Source of the DNA: Arthrobacter koreensis
Lineage (GTDB): Bacteria; Actinomycetota; Actinomycetes; Actinomycetales; Micrococcaceae
NCBI RefSeq assembly: GCF_009193255.1
Contig: NZ_WACG01000005.1
Location: 186,001 to 250,000 of the forward strand
DNA: 64,000 nt
Direction: 5' to 3'
Shown: in pieces, positions 26,230 to 35,219 of the stretch
How positions within the stretch are numbered: the stretch's first letter is position 1
How the letters are laid out: each line of letters opens with the position of its first letter
Position numbers and translations under genes: made by a program
Notes under the pieces: model-generated
Database searches by the model: none
What the model saw: the letters and a program-made list of their open reading frames with translations, nothing else
What the model was told of the DNA's origin: nothing

Positions 26230-27629
26230 CCGAAACAACTGTCCAGCCTTCCTCAACCACACCCCGCGGAACGGACCGCCAGCAGGCGGCACGCGACCAC
26301 CTGTGGATGCACATGGCCCGCCACTCGGGACCGGTTGCCGGTGGAAATGTTCCGATTATTACGCGCGGCCAGGGCCACCACATCTACGACGACCGCGGCC
26401 ACGAACTCATTGACGGCCTGGCCGGGCTCTTCACGGTGCAGGTTGGCCACGGCCGCGAAGAACTGGCCGAGGCCGCTGCCCGCCAGATGCGCGAACTGAG
26501 CTTCATGCCGCTGTGGTCCTACGCCCATCCGCCCGCCATCGACCTGGCCGAGCGCCTCGCCGCCGGAGCGCCGGGCGACCTGAACCGGGTGTTCTTCACT
26601 TCCGGCGGCGGTGACTCCGTCGAGTCGGCATGGAAGCTGGCGAAGCAGTACTTCAAGCTCACCGGCAGGCCCACCAAGCACAAGGTGATCTCCCGTGCCG
26701 TCGCCTACCACGGCACACCGCAGGGCGCCCTGTCCATCACCGGCATCCCGGACATGAAGTCCGCCTTCGAACCGCTCGTTCCCGGCGCCTTCCGCGTACC
26801 GAATACCAACCAGTACCGTGCGCCTGAGGGGCTGGAGGATCCGGAGGCCTTCGGCCGCTGGGCCGCAGACCGGATCGGCGAAGCGATCGAATTCGAAGGT
26901 CCGGACACGGTGGCGGCCGTATTCCTCGAACCGGTGCAGAACTCCGGCGGCTGCTTCCCGCCGCCTCCCGGCTACTTCAAGCGGGTGCGTGAAATCTGCG
27001 ACCAGTACGACGTCCTGCTTGTTTCGGACGAAACCATCTGCGCCTTTGGCCGGGTCGGTTCGATGTTCGCCTCCACCGACTTCGACTACGTTCCGGACAT
27101 CATCACCTGTGCCAAGGGCATCACCAGCGGCTACGCTCCCCTGGGCGCGATGATCGCCTCGGACCGCCTGTTCGAACCGTTCGCCAAGGGCGACACCACG
27201 TTCTACCACGGCTACACCTTCGGCGGGCACCCTGTCTCCGCCGCCGTCGCCATGGCCAACCTGGACATTTTCGATGCCGAGGACCTCAACAACCGGGTGA
27301 AGACCAACGCCCCGGCCTTCCGCGCCACGCTGGAGAAGCTGAAGGACCTGCCGATCGTGGGCGATGTCCGCGGCGAGGGTTACTTCTACGGAATCGAGCT
27401 GGTGAAGGACAAGGCCACCAAGGAGACCTTCTCCGCGGACGAGTCCGAACGCCTGCTGCGCGGCTACGTTTCAACCGCGCTGTACGACGCCGGCCTGTAC
27501 TGCCGTGCCGACGACCGCGGCGACCCCGTCATCCAGCTCGCACCGCCGCTGACGATCGGCCAGCCCGAGTTCGACCAGATCGAGTCGATCCTCCGGTCCG
27601 TTCTCACGGAAGGACTCAACCACCTCTGA
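26226..27629 (+). CDS. Class III PLP aminotransferase, putrescine/diamine:pyruvate type
   Basis: 467 residues. PLP site DIITCAKGITSGYAPLGAMI with Lys-297; FFTSGGGDSVESAWKLAKQY and TFYHGYTFGGHPVSAAVAMA are typical of the omega-amino acid/diamine transaminases (SpuC-like). It would convert putrescine and pyruvate to 4-aminobutanal and alanine. The start overlaps the AsnC stop (ATGA) and the stop overlaps the next start (TGATG), making a tight three-gene operon. Confidence 0.88.
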   Translation: MTETTVQPSSTTPRGTDRQQAARDHLWMHMARHSGPVAGGNVPIITRGQGHHIYDDRGHELIDGLAGLFTVQVGHGREELAEAAARQMRELSFMPLWSYAHPPAIDLAERLAAGAPGDLNRVFFTSGGGDSVESAWKLAKQYFKLTGRPTKHKVISRAVAYHGTPQGALSITGIPDMKSAFEPLVPGAFRVPNTNQYRAPEGLEDPEAFGRWAADRIGEAIEFEGPDTVAAVFLEPVQNSGGCFPPPPGYFKRVREICDQYDVLLVSDETICAFGRVGSMFASTDFDYVPDIITCAKGITSGYAPLGAMIASDRLFEPFAKGDTTFYHGYTFGGHPVSAAVAMANLDIFDAEDLNNRVKTNAPAFRATLEKLKDLPIVGDVRGEGYFYGIELVKDKATKETFSADESERLLRGYVSTALYDAGLYCRADDRGDPVIQLAPPLTIGQPEFDQIESILRSVLTEGLNHL

Positions 27630-29014
27630 TGAGCATCTCCACAGCCCCGGTAAACGGCAGCGTCTCCTTCTGGTACGCGGAATCCGGCCTTCCGGATCAG
27701 CGTCCCGGCCTGGACGGAAACCGCGAGGCGGACGTCGCCGTCGTCGGCGCCGGTTATACGGGGCTGTGGACTGCCTATTACCTGAAGAAGGCCCGCCCGG
27801 ACCTGTCCGTTGTAGTGCTCGAATCCCGGTTCGCCGGGTTCGGCGCCTCCGGACGCAACGGCGGCTGGCTGACCAACTCGATCACCGGGGGCCGCAGCCA
27901 GTACGTGAAATCCCACGGCCGCGCCGTTGTGGGACGGTTCCAGGAACTGCTCAACGAAACCGTGGACGAGGTCATTGCGGTTGCCGGTGCCGAGGGCATC
28001 GACGCCGCAGTGGCCAAGGGCGGAGAACTCAACGTTGCCCGCAATGAGGCGCAGCTGGGCCGGCTGCTGGCCTGGGCCGAGGACGAAGCTGCCTGGCCTG
28101 AGGCTGGAACCCGCCTGCTCGACGCCGCTGAAACGGCCGAGCGAATCCAGGTTGCCGGTGCGCTGGGCAGCGTCCACCACCCCCACTGTGCCCGCATCCA
28201 CCCGGCGCGGCTGGTGCGCGGGCTGGCCGCCGCCGTCGAGCGCCTTGGCGTTCCCATTTACGAGGGCACTACCGTCACTGACATCCGGCCCGGCCGCGCC
28301 GTAACCGACCGCGGCACCGTAAGCGCGAAGTACGTCCTGCGCGCCACCGAGGGCTTCACCGCGAACCTGCGCGGCCATTCCCGCGAATGGCTGCCCATGA
28401 ACTCCTCCATGATCGCCACGGAACCGCTCCCGGAATCCGTCTGGCAGCAGATCGGCTGGCATGGCCGGGAGACGGTCGCGGACATGGCCCACGCCTATAT
28501 GTATGCGCAGCGCACCGCCGACGGACGCATTGCGCTGGGCGGACGCGGAGTGCCGTACCGGTTCGGCTCCCGCACGGATACCGACGGCGCCACGCAGCCG
28601 GAGACGATCGCCAGCCTTACGGCGTTGCTGCAGGACATGTTCCCGGCGGCTGCGGAAGCGCGGATCGAGCATGCCTGGGCCGGCGTCCTGGGGGTTCCGC
28701 GGGACTGGAAGGCCACCGTTGGCCTGGATCCGAAGACCGGACTGGGCTGGGCAGGCGGCTACGTGGGAACCGGGGTAACCGCCACCAACCTTGCCGCCCG
28801 TACCCTGCGCGACCTCATTCTGGACCCCGGCAGCGAACTCACCCGGATGCCTTGGGTGAACCGGAAGGTCCGGAGGTGGGAACCAGAGCCGCTGCGCTGG
28901 ATTGCCGTCAAGGCCATGTATGCGGCGTACTACGCCGCCGACCGCGCCGAACGCAACGGCCGGAGCACGACGTCGCCCATCGCCAAGGCCGCGAACCTCG
29001 TGTCCGGGCGGTAG
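27629..29014 (+). CDS. FAD-dependent amine oxidase, PuuB/DAO family
   Basis: 461 residues. ADVAVVGAGYTGLWTAYYL binds the FAD adenosine; SRFAGFGASGRNGGWLTN is the second signature of gamma-glutamylputrescine oxidase-like DAO proteins. A C-terminal AGGYVGTGVTATNLAARTL closes the FAD fold. It would oxidise a primary amine to an aldehyde with release of ammonia and peroxide. It directly follows the transaminase. A paralogue lies at 36962. Substrate is inferred from context. Confidence 0.87.
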   Translation: MSISTAPVNGSVSFWYAESGLPDQRPGLDGNREADVAVVGAGYTGLWTAYYLKKARPDLSVVVLESRFAGFGASGRNGGWLTNSITGGRSQYVKSHGRAVVGRFQELLNETVDEVIAVAGAEGIDAAVAKGGELNVARNEAQLGRLLAWAEDEAAWPEAGTRLLDAAETAERIQVAGALGSVHHPHCARIHPARLVRGLAAAVERLGVPIYEGTTVTDIRPGRAVTDRGTVSAKYVLRATEGFTANLRGHSREWLPMNSSMIATEPLPESVWQQIGWHGRETVADMAHAYMYAQRTADGRIALGGRGVPYRFGSRTDTDGATQPETIASLTALLQDMFPAAAEARIEHAWAGVLGVPRDWKATVGLDPKTGLGWAGGYVGTGVTATNLAARTLRDLILDPGSELTRMPWVNRKVRRWEPEPLRWIAVKAMYAAYYAADRAERNGRSTTSPIAKAANLVSGR

Positions 29015-29028
29015 CCGGGCGGGCGCTA

Positions 29029-29088
29029 GGGCTGGGCTGGCGGGCTGAGGCCGGCGGGCGGGGCTGGGCTGGCGGGGCTGAGGTCGGC
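29029..29088 (+). repeat. Short tandem duplication before the 76-bp array
   Basis: Two close copies of about 28 bases, GGGCTGGGCTGGCGGGCTGA at 29029 and its near match at 29060, directly after the FAD oxidase stop. Very G-rich; no gene. Confidence 0.6.
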
Positions 29089-29092
29089 TGGG

Positions 29093-29861
29093 TTCCCACG
29101 CGCTGTGACACCTGTGCGCTTCTGGGGTCCCAGCCGTCACAGCCGCAACGACGGCTGGGAAACCGTGCAGCCCGGGCGTCGCCCGGAGGCGTCCGCAGGC
29201 CGGATTCCCACGCGCTGTGACACCTGTGCGCTTCTGGGGTCCCAGCCGTCACAGCCGCAACGACGGCTGGGAAACCGTGCAGCCCGGGCGTCGCCGGCAG
29301 GGGGCCGCCGGGTCGGGCCGCCGGCGGGATTCCCACGCGCTGTGACACCTGTGCGCTTCTGGGGTCCCAACCGTCACAGCCGCAACGACGGCTGGGAAAC
29401 CGTGCCGCCCGGACGGGGGGATGTCCTCCGGGAGGTCCGCCGCGCGGGGTCCGCCGGGGCTTGGGCCGGCAGGGGGCCGCCGGCTGGATTCCCACGCACC
29501 GTGACACCTGTGCACTCCTGGGGTCCCATCCGTCACAGCCACAACAACGGCGGGGAAACTGTGCCGCCCGGACTGGGGATGTCCGCCGAGAGGTCCGCCG
29601 CGCGGGGTCCGCCGGGGCTTGGGCCGGACGGGGCTGGCCGCCGGCGTTCCCACGCACCGTGACACCTGTGCACTCCTCGGGTCCCAGCCGTCACAGCGGC
29701 AACGACGGCTGGGAAACCGTGCCGCTCAGGCCGTCGCCAGCAGGGGCCGCCGGGCCGGGCCGTCGCCGGGAGGGGCGCCGGCGGATTCCCAAGCACCGTA
29801 ACACCTGTGCACTCCTGAGGTCCCAACCGTCACAGCCGCAACAACGGCTGGGAAACCGGGC
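29093..29861. repeat. Array of six 76-bp structured repeats
   Basis: This 0.8-kb gap between convergent genes has no credible gene. Six units of exactly 76 bp occupy 29093-29168, 29205-29280, 29330-29405, 29489-29564, 29647-29722 and 29786-29861. Each runs from TTCCCA to GGGAAACCGTGC and contains a hairpin CCCAGCCGTC...GACGGCTGGG, perfect in units 1, 2 and 5. The GC-rich spacers are 36, 49, 83, 82 and 63 bp; the 83- and 82-bp spacers are close copies of each other, so unit plus spacer of about 158 bp has duplicated. ORFs on both strands are by-products of the repeat. Confidence 0.93.
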
Positions 29862-29893
29862 CACCCGAAACCACAGCAGGCCCGACCGGACGG

Positions 29894-30211
29894 CTACGAG
29901 TTCTGGGTGGTCTTGAGCTCGATCTCCACGAACGCGAACTCGGTGTCCGTCTTGTTGATGACGTTGTGCTCACTGCCGGCTTCCCGTGCGTAGGACTCCC
30001 CCACCACCAGGTCCAGGGTGGCCTGGCCGCCGTCGGCCGTCTCATAGCTCATGTGCCCGGCCGCGGTGGGAACCACCACGTAGTCCAGCTCGTGCCGGTG
30101 CCAGCCGGTCTGGGTGCCGGGAGGGAAACGCCATTCCGTGACCCGGACCCGGTCATTGTCGATCTGTACGGCTACAACGGCCTGCCCGTAGTCAAGCGAT
30201 GATGAGTTCAT
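29894..30211 (-). CDS. Small cupin protein
   Basis: 105 residues with a single cupin barrel: PPGTQTGWHRHELDYVVVPT holds the metal-binding HxH and downstream Asp/Glu, and ESYAREAGSEHNVINKTD holds the second motif His. Such proteins bind a metal and a small ligand or act as simple dioxygenases or isomerases. The stop lies 33 bases from the 76-bp repeat array. The gene sits 62 bases downstream... of no same-strand partner; the PucR gene ends at 30273 on the same strand just upstream, so co-transcription is possible. Confidence 0.82.
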   Translation of the reverse strand: MNSSSLDYGQAVVAVQIDNDRVRVTEWRFPPGTQTGWHRHELDYVVVPTAAGHMSYETADGGQATLDLVVGESYAREAGSEHNVINKTDTEFAFVEIELKTTQNS

Positions 30212-30272
30212 GGGTTGAACCTACCGTGGCATGATCGGCTCCCCGGACCAGGCGGGCGTTTGTTACCGTCCG

Positions 30273-31907
30273 TCAGCCCGCGGGTGAAAGCGACTGCAGC
30301 TGGCGCAGCAAAACCGCCACGTGCAGCGAGGTCCGGGACTCCGGGTCGTCGAGGGATACCCCCAGCCTGGACTCGAGCTTCTGCAGCCGGGCGTATAGCG
30401 TTGGGCGGCTGAGGTAGCCGCTGCGTGCCAGCGCCGTCTTGTTGCCCCCACATTCAAGGAAGCGCTCCAGGAGCGCCAGGTCCGGGGCATCGATCCCGCG
30501 CAGCTCCGCCTCGGCGAAGGAAACAGCCCTTGGGTCTTCCCGCAGCAGTGCCAGGAGTCCGCGGAGCCGTACGTCGGTTGACCGGAAATACCGGTTGGCT
30601 CCGGCAGAGAGCGTACCTGCAGTCTGCGCCACGTGCGCTGCCTCGTCCAGGCCGGCAGCGGCGTCGGACAACCGGGACCTGGCCCTGCCCACGCCGGCGG
30701 TCCAGCGCAGTTCACCCGCGCCGGCGGAGGTTCGCGCCGCGAGGTCCCCGCAGATCCGCTCCAGCAGGCCGTCTTCCAGCATCCGGGCCGGAAGCGCCAG
30801 CAGCACCGCCACCTGACCGGTCTGCAGGGCAGCGGCGAGCGCACTGTTCCGTGTGGCCGCCAGCACGGCCTCCAGCATCTCCAGCAGTGCGCGTTCCTTG
30901 CGCTGCATCGACATGGGATCCTTGCCGGATCCGGAGTCGAGGTGCAGCACCAGCGGCAGGTAGGCCGGTGAAGGCTTCAGCCCCAGTGCCGAAGCGCGGG
31001 TGAGGGCCTCCTCCTCGTCCTGGGTCCGGGTGCCGCGCAGTTCGTGGATGAGTCCGGCCTGCGCCTGCTGGGCCAGCCCGGCCTGGTCCCGTTCGGCGAG
31101 GCGGTTGATGGACAGCGCCTGCCCCGCACGCTCAAGGACCATGGACGCCTCGGAGGCAGCTGCCGGTCCGTCCGGGACTCCGGGAAGGACCAGCCTGCCC
31201 CACTGCGAGCCGCCCAGCCCCACGGGCGTCTGCAGCCAGTGCTCGTCACCGGCCACCTTGGTTTCCGGATAGGCATGGACCGCCCGCGAGCGCCGCTGCC
31301 AGTCCCGCAGGAGTTCCTGGGCCGGCCGCCCGGCTGCGGCGAACGCCACCACCAGGTGCGAACTGTCCTCCAGCACTACCGGCGCCCCCAGCAGCTCCGC
31401 GGTTCGGTCCACAATCTCCTGCACTCCGGCGCTTTCAAGGCTCAGCATGGTGAAGACTTCATGAACCTGCCGGGCCTTTTCAACCTGCTCAAGCTGCCCG
31501 GCAACGATCCTGCGGTGCACTACCTCGGTCACCTCCACGAACCGCACCGTCCGGCGCAGGCGGATCACCGGCAGGGCCTGCCGGCCTTCAGCCAGCACCC
31601 GCCGGGCACCGGAAGCCAGCGCCGCGGCAGCTTCCGGGCGGTCCGCGGGAATCTCGACGACGACGCCGGCAACCCCCGCGGCCTGCAACCCGGTCAGGTA
31701 CTCGGCGGCCTGGTCCGCCGATTCCCCGAAGGCCAGGCCCGTGGTCAGCACCAGTTCCCCGCCCTCCAGGAGGTCCGCAAGACTCCGCAGTTCGGCAACA
31801 TGCACCCAGCGGACCGGCACGTCCAGGGCGTCCTGGCCGGCGAGAACTTCCGGCTCCCCGGCCCGGACGACGTCGAAGTCCAGGACCGTACTCAGCTGCA
31901 GGCTCAT
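30273..31907 (-). CDS. PucR-family transcriptional regulator
   Basis: 544 residues. The N-terminal PucR domain (VLAGQDALDVPVRWVHVAEL; LLEGGELVLTTGLAF) is followed by a GGDEF-like middle part and a C-terminal PucR-type HTH (LLERFLECGGNKTALARSGY; LSRPTLYARLQKLESRLGV). It is divergent from the mmsA-transaminase operon at 32055. PucR regulators of actinobacteria activate genes for GABA, beta-alanine, purine or proline use, so this one probably activates mmsA and its partner. Confidence 0.9.
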   Translation of the reverse strand: MSLQLSTVLDFDVVRAGEPEVLAGQDALDVPVRWVHVAELRSLADLLEGGELVLTTGLAFGESADQAAEYLTGLQAAGVAGVVVEIPADRPEAAAALASGARRVLAEGRQALPVIRLRRTVRFVEVTEVVHRRIVAGQLEQVEKARQVHEVFTMLSLESAGVQEIVDRTAELLGAPVVLEDSSHLVVAFAAAGRPAQELLRDWQRRSRAVHAYPETKVAGDEHWLQTPVGLGGSQWGRLVLPGVPDGPAAASEASMVLERAGQALSINRLAERDQAGLAQQAQAGLIHELRGTRTQDEEEALTRASALGLKPSPAYLPLVLHLDSGSGKDPMSMQRKERALLEMLEAVLAATRNSALAAALQTGQVAVLLALPARMLEDGLLERICGDLAARTSAGAGELRWTAGVGRARSRLSDAAAGLDEAAHVAQTAGTLSAGANRYFRSTDVRLRGLLALLREDPRAVSFAEAELRGIDAPDLALLERFLECGGNKTALARSGYLSRPTLYARLQKLESRLGVSLDDPESRTSLHVAVLLRQLQSLSPAG

Positions 31908-32054
31908 GCTGGGAGTCTAGGCACGCCACCCCCCACCGTGTCCGACAAAGCGTAAAGATTTCCGATTATTTCCTGACACCTTGGCAATGTCCGTCACCGC
32001 AGAGCTCGGCTTAGATGGTGTCCAGCCCCACTTTCTACGCCTCAAGGAGCAAAC

Positions 32055-33545
32055 GTGCAGACCACGCAGCACTGGATCAACGGCGCCTTCACGGCACCTG
32101 CAGACACCCGCCTCGCCGACGTAACCAACCCGGCCACCGGCAAGACCACTTCCCAAGTTGCCCTGGCCAGCGAGGAAACCGTCAACGAAGCCGTTGCAGC
32201 GGCTGCCGCCGCCTTCCCCGCCTGGCGCGACACCTCCCTGGCCCGCCGGGTGCAGATCCTCTTCAACTTCCGCGAGCTGCTCAACGCCCGCAAGCCTGAG
32301 CTGGCCGCCATCATCACCGCCGAACACGGCAAGGTCCTCGATGACGCGCTCGGTGAAATCAGCCGCGGCCAGGAGGTCGTCGAATTCGCCTGCGGCATCC
32401 CCCACCTGCTCAAGGGCGGCTTCACCGAGAACGCTTCCACCAAGGTTGACGTCCACTCCATCCGCCAGCCGGTTGGCCCCGCCGCCATCATCAGCCCGTT
32501 CAACTTCCCGGCCATGGTTCCCATGTGGTTCTTCCCGGTCGCCATCGCCACCGGCAACACCGTAGTGGTCAAGCCCAGCGAGAAGGACCCGACGGCGGTC
32601 AACTGGATCGCGGAACTGTGGAAGGAAGCCGGCCTGCCGGAAGGCGTCTTCAACGTGGTGCATGGCGACAAGGTTGCCGTGGATACACTCCTGCACCACC
32701 CGGACATCAAGTCCGTCTCCTTCGTGGGCTCCACCCCGATCGCCCAGTACGTCTACCGCGAGGGCACTGCCAGCGGCAAGCGCGTCCAGGCCCTCGGCGG
32801 CGCCAAGAACCACATGATCGTCCTGCCGGATGCTGACCTGGACCTGGCAGCCGACGCCGCCGTCAACGCCGGCTTCGGTTCCGCCGGCGAGCGCTGCATG
32901 GCCATCTCCGCCCTCGTCGCCGTCGGACCCGTCGGTGACGAGCTCGTTGCCAAGATCGCCGAGCGCACCCGTACCCTGCGCATCGGCGACGGCCTGCGCG
33001 GCACCGACATGGGCCCGCTGGTCACCTCCGCCCACCGGGACAAGGTTGCAGGCTACATCGACGCGGGAGAAGCCGCCGGAGCCACCGTTGTGCTGGACGG
33101 ACGCAAGGTGGAAGCCGATGCCGAGGGCGAAGGCTTCTTCCTCGGCCCGACCCTGTTCGACCACGTCACCCCCGAGATGTCCATCTACACCGATGAGATC
33201 TTCGGCCCCGTGCTCTCCGTGGTCCGCGCGGAAAGCTACGACGAGGCGCTCGCCCTGATCAACGCCAACCAGTACGGCAACGGCACCGCGATCTTCACCA
33301 ACGACGGCGGCGCCGCCCGCCGCTTCCAGAACGAAGTCCAGGTGGGTATGGTCGGCATCAACGTGCCGATCCCGGTTCCCATGGCCTACTACTCGTTTGG
33401 CGGCTGGAAGAACTCGCTCTTCGGTGATTCCCACGCACATGGCACCGAGGGCGTGCACTTCTTCACCCGCGGCAAGGTTGTCACCACCCGCTGGCTCGAC
33501 CCGAGCCACGGCGGCCTGAACCTCGGCTTCCCCCAGAACGCCTAG
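32055..33545 (+). CDS. mmsA: CoA-acylating methylmalonate/malonate semialdehyde dehydrogenase
   Basis: 496 residues. Active-site Cys-281 in FGSAGERCMAISALV and the MmsA signature ISPFNFPAMVPMWFFPVAIA are intact; the GERCMA motif separates MmsA from other aldehyde dehydrogenases. It converts malonate semialdehyde or methylmalonate semialdehyde with CoA and NAD to acetyl- or propionyl-CoA. GTG start with AAGGAG upstream. It lies 20 bases before a transaminase gene, fitting beta-alanine breakdown; valine or inositol use is the alternative. Confidence 0.92.
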   Translation: MQTTQHWINGAFTAPADTRLADVTNPATGKTTSQVALASEETVNEAVAAAAAAFPAWRDTSLARRVQILFNFRELLNARKPELAAIITAEHGKVLDDALGEISRGQEVVEFACGIPHLLKGGFTENASTKVDVHSIRQPVGPAAIISPFNFPAMVPMWFFPVAIATGNTVVVKPSEKDPTAVNWIAELWKEAGLPEGVFNVVHGDKVAVDTLLHHPDIKSVSFVGSTPIAQYVYREGTASGKRVQALGGAKNHMIVLPDADLDLAADAAVNAGFGSAGERCMAISALVAVGPVGDELVAKIAERTRTLRIGDGLRGTDMGPLVTSAHRDKVAGYIDAGEAAGATVVLDGRKVEADAEGEGFFLGPTLFDHVTPEMSIYTDEIFGPVLSVVRAESYDEALALINANQYGNGTAIFTNDGGAARRFQNEVQVGMVGINVPIPVPMAYYSFGGWKNSLFGDSHAHGTEGVHFFTRGKVVTTRWLDPSHGGLNLGFPQNA

Positions 33546-33565
33546 GCACACGGAAGGATTCGCGA

Positions 33566-34936
33566 ATGAGCACTACCGCCGAGACGGCAGTTACCGAAGA
33601 GGAACTGGCCGCAGGACGACGCGCCTACGAGCTGGACCGCAAACACGTGTTCCACTCCTGGTCCGCCCAGAAGCAGATCAACCCGATGACCATCACCCGG
33701 GCCGAGGGGTCCTACGTCTGGGACGGAGAAGGCCGGAAACTACTGGACTTCTCCTCCCAGCTGGTCAACACCAACATTGGCCACCAGCACCCCAAGGTGG
33801 TGGCCGCCATCCAGGAGCAGGCAGGCAAGCTCTGCACCATTGCTCCGCAGTACGTCAACGACGCACGGTCCGAAGCAGCGCGCCTGGTCTCCGAACTGAC
33901 CCCGGGGAACCTGGACACGGTGTTCTTCACCAACGGCGGCGCCGACGCCATTGAGCACGCCATCCGCATGGCCCGCCTGCACACCGGACGCTACAAGGTT
34001 CTCTCCGCATACCGCTCCTACCATGGCGGTACGGCACTGGCCGTGAACGTCACGGGCGACCCGCGCCGAATCCCCAACGACTACGGCACGTCCGGAACCG
34101 TCCACTTCCACATTCCCTTCCTGTACCGCAGCCAGTTCCACGCCGCCACGCAGGAAGAGGAAGTCCAGCGGGCACTGGAGCACCTGGAGCAGCTCATTCT
34201 CCTGGAAGGTCCCGGTGCCTTCGCCGCCCTGGTCCTTGAGTCCACCCCGGGAACCGCCGGCATCATGGTTCCCCCGCCCGGCTACCTCGCCGGCGTCCGG
34301 GAACTGACCCGCAAGTACGGAATCGTGTTCATTGCCGACGAGGTCATGGCCGGCTTCGGACGGTCCGGCAAGTGGTTCGCGGTTGAACATGCCGACGGCG
34401 TGGGACCGGATCTGCTCACCTTCGCCAAGGGCGTCAACTCCGGTTACGTCCCGCTGGGCGGCGTCGCGATCTCCGACGAGATCGCCGGCACCTTCGCCAA
34501 CTCGCCCTACCCCGGCGGCCTGACCTACTCCGGCCACCCGCTCGCCTGTGCAGCGGCGGTAGCCACCATCAACGCGATGCGCGACGAAGGCATGGTGGAG
34601 AATGCTGCGAACCTCGGCGAAACGGTCTTCGGGCCGGGCCTGGCGGAACTCGCCCGTAAGCACGCTTCCGTGGGCGAAGTCCGCGGAACGGGCGCGTTCT
34701 GGGCCATCGAGTTCGTAAAGAACCGCGAAACCCGTGAACCGCTGGCACCGTACGGCGGCTCCAGCCCCGCAATGAACGAACTCATTGCCGCCTGCAAGGA
34801 ACGCGGGCTCCTGCCGTTCGCGAACTTCAACCGCATCCATGTGGTGCCGCCGCTGAACATCACCGAGGAGGACGCCCGCACCGGCCTGGGCATCCTCGAT
34901 GAGGTCATGGCGATTGCGGACGGTTACACCGAGTAA
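33566..34936 (+). CDS. Class III PLP aminotransferase, beta-alanine/omega-amino acid type
   Basis: 456 residues. PLP Lys-288 in DLLTFAKGVNSGYVPLGG; TVFFTNGGADAIEHAIRMAR and YSGHPLACAAAVATINAM are typical. It follows mmsA by 20 bases. With MmsA it would turn beta-alanine into malonate semialdehyde and then acetyl-CoA, the C3 arm of spermidine or diaminopropane use. It is clearly diverged from the transaminase at 26226, so the two probably act on different amines. Confidence 0.88.
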   Translation: MSTTAETAVTEEELAAGRRAYELDRKHVFHSWSAQKQINPMTITRAEGSYVWDGEGRKLLDFSSQLVNTNIGHQHPKVVAAIQEQAGKLCTIAPQYVNDARSEAARLVSELTPGNLDTVFFTNGGADAIEHAIRMARLHTGRYKVLSAYRSYHGGTALAVNVTGDPRRIPNDYGTSGTVHFHIPFLYRSQFHAATQEEEVQRALEHLEQLILLEGPGAFAALVLESTPGTAGIMVPPPGYLAGVRELTRKYGIVFIADEVMAGFGRSGKWFAVEHADGVGPDLLTFAKGVNSGYVPLGGVAISDEIAGTFANSPYPGGLTYSGHPLACAAAVATINAMRDEGMVENAANLGETVFGPGLAELARKHASVGEVRGTGAFWAIEFVKNRETREPLAPYGGSSPAMNELIAACKERGLLPFANFNRIHVVPPLNITEEDARTGLGILDEVMAIADGYTE

Positions 34937-34955
34937 TCCAACGGTACGCGGCATT

Positions 34956-34995
34956 CGTCCAGCGGCGGGATCCTTCCGGGTCCCGCCGCTGGACG
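34956..34995 (+). terminator. Hairpin after the transaminase gene
   Basis: Perfect 15-bp stem CGTCCAGCGGCGGGA (34956-34970) with 34981-34995, 20 bases past the stop. No U-run follows, so termination would be of the GC-rich type. Confidence 0.55.
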
Positions 34996-35108
34996 ATCGC
35001 AGGTGCGCCCGGGACGTCCGCAGGGATGCAGAATTCACGCGCACCGGCGGACTGCGCAGGCGCGGTGTTTCACGCCCGTAAACAGTTTCGCCAACTTCAT
35101 TCCCACCG

Positions 35109-35178
35109 TTGACAAGCCTGCAGGGCTCCCGTTTTATAAGAGCAGCCGTTCCACCTGAATGGCATTCATTTAAATGCC
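35109..35178 (+). promoter_or_regulatory. Promoter and operator-like dyad of the amidohydrolase operon
   Basis: TTGACA at 35109-35114 is a consensus -35. TTTTAT (35132, spacing 17) and TATAAG (35135, spacing 20) are -10 candidates. Just downstream, GGCATT-N6-AATGCC (35161-35178) forms a dyad in an AT-rich patch, where a repressor would block the transcript. The rest of the 283-base gap holds only the hairpin above. Confidence 0.5.
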
Positions 35179-35219
35179 GGAGGCCGGAATAGTGCTGGGC
35201 TGGACCGAATAACGACTAA

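Noticed and set aside
28908-29665. Long repetitive ORFs on both strands across the 76-bp array
   Set aside because: They encode only the repeat translated in different frames, with no start signals and Arg/Gly/Pro-rich composition; open frames are expected at this GC content.
29093-29861. CRISPR array
   Set aside because: Repeats are 76 bp, spacers vary from 36 to 83 bp and resemble one another, and no cas gene is present.
31917-33551. 544-residue ORF on the minus strand
   Set aside because: It is the antisense frame of mmsA, whose active-site motifs are complete.
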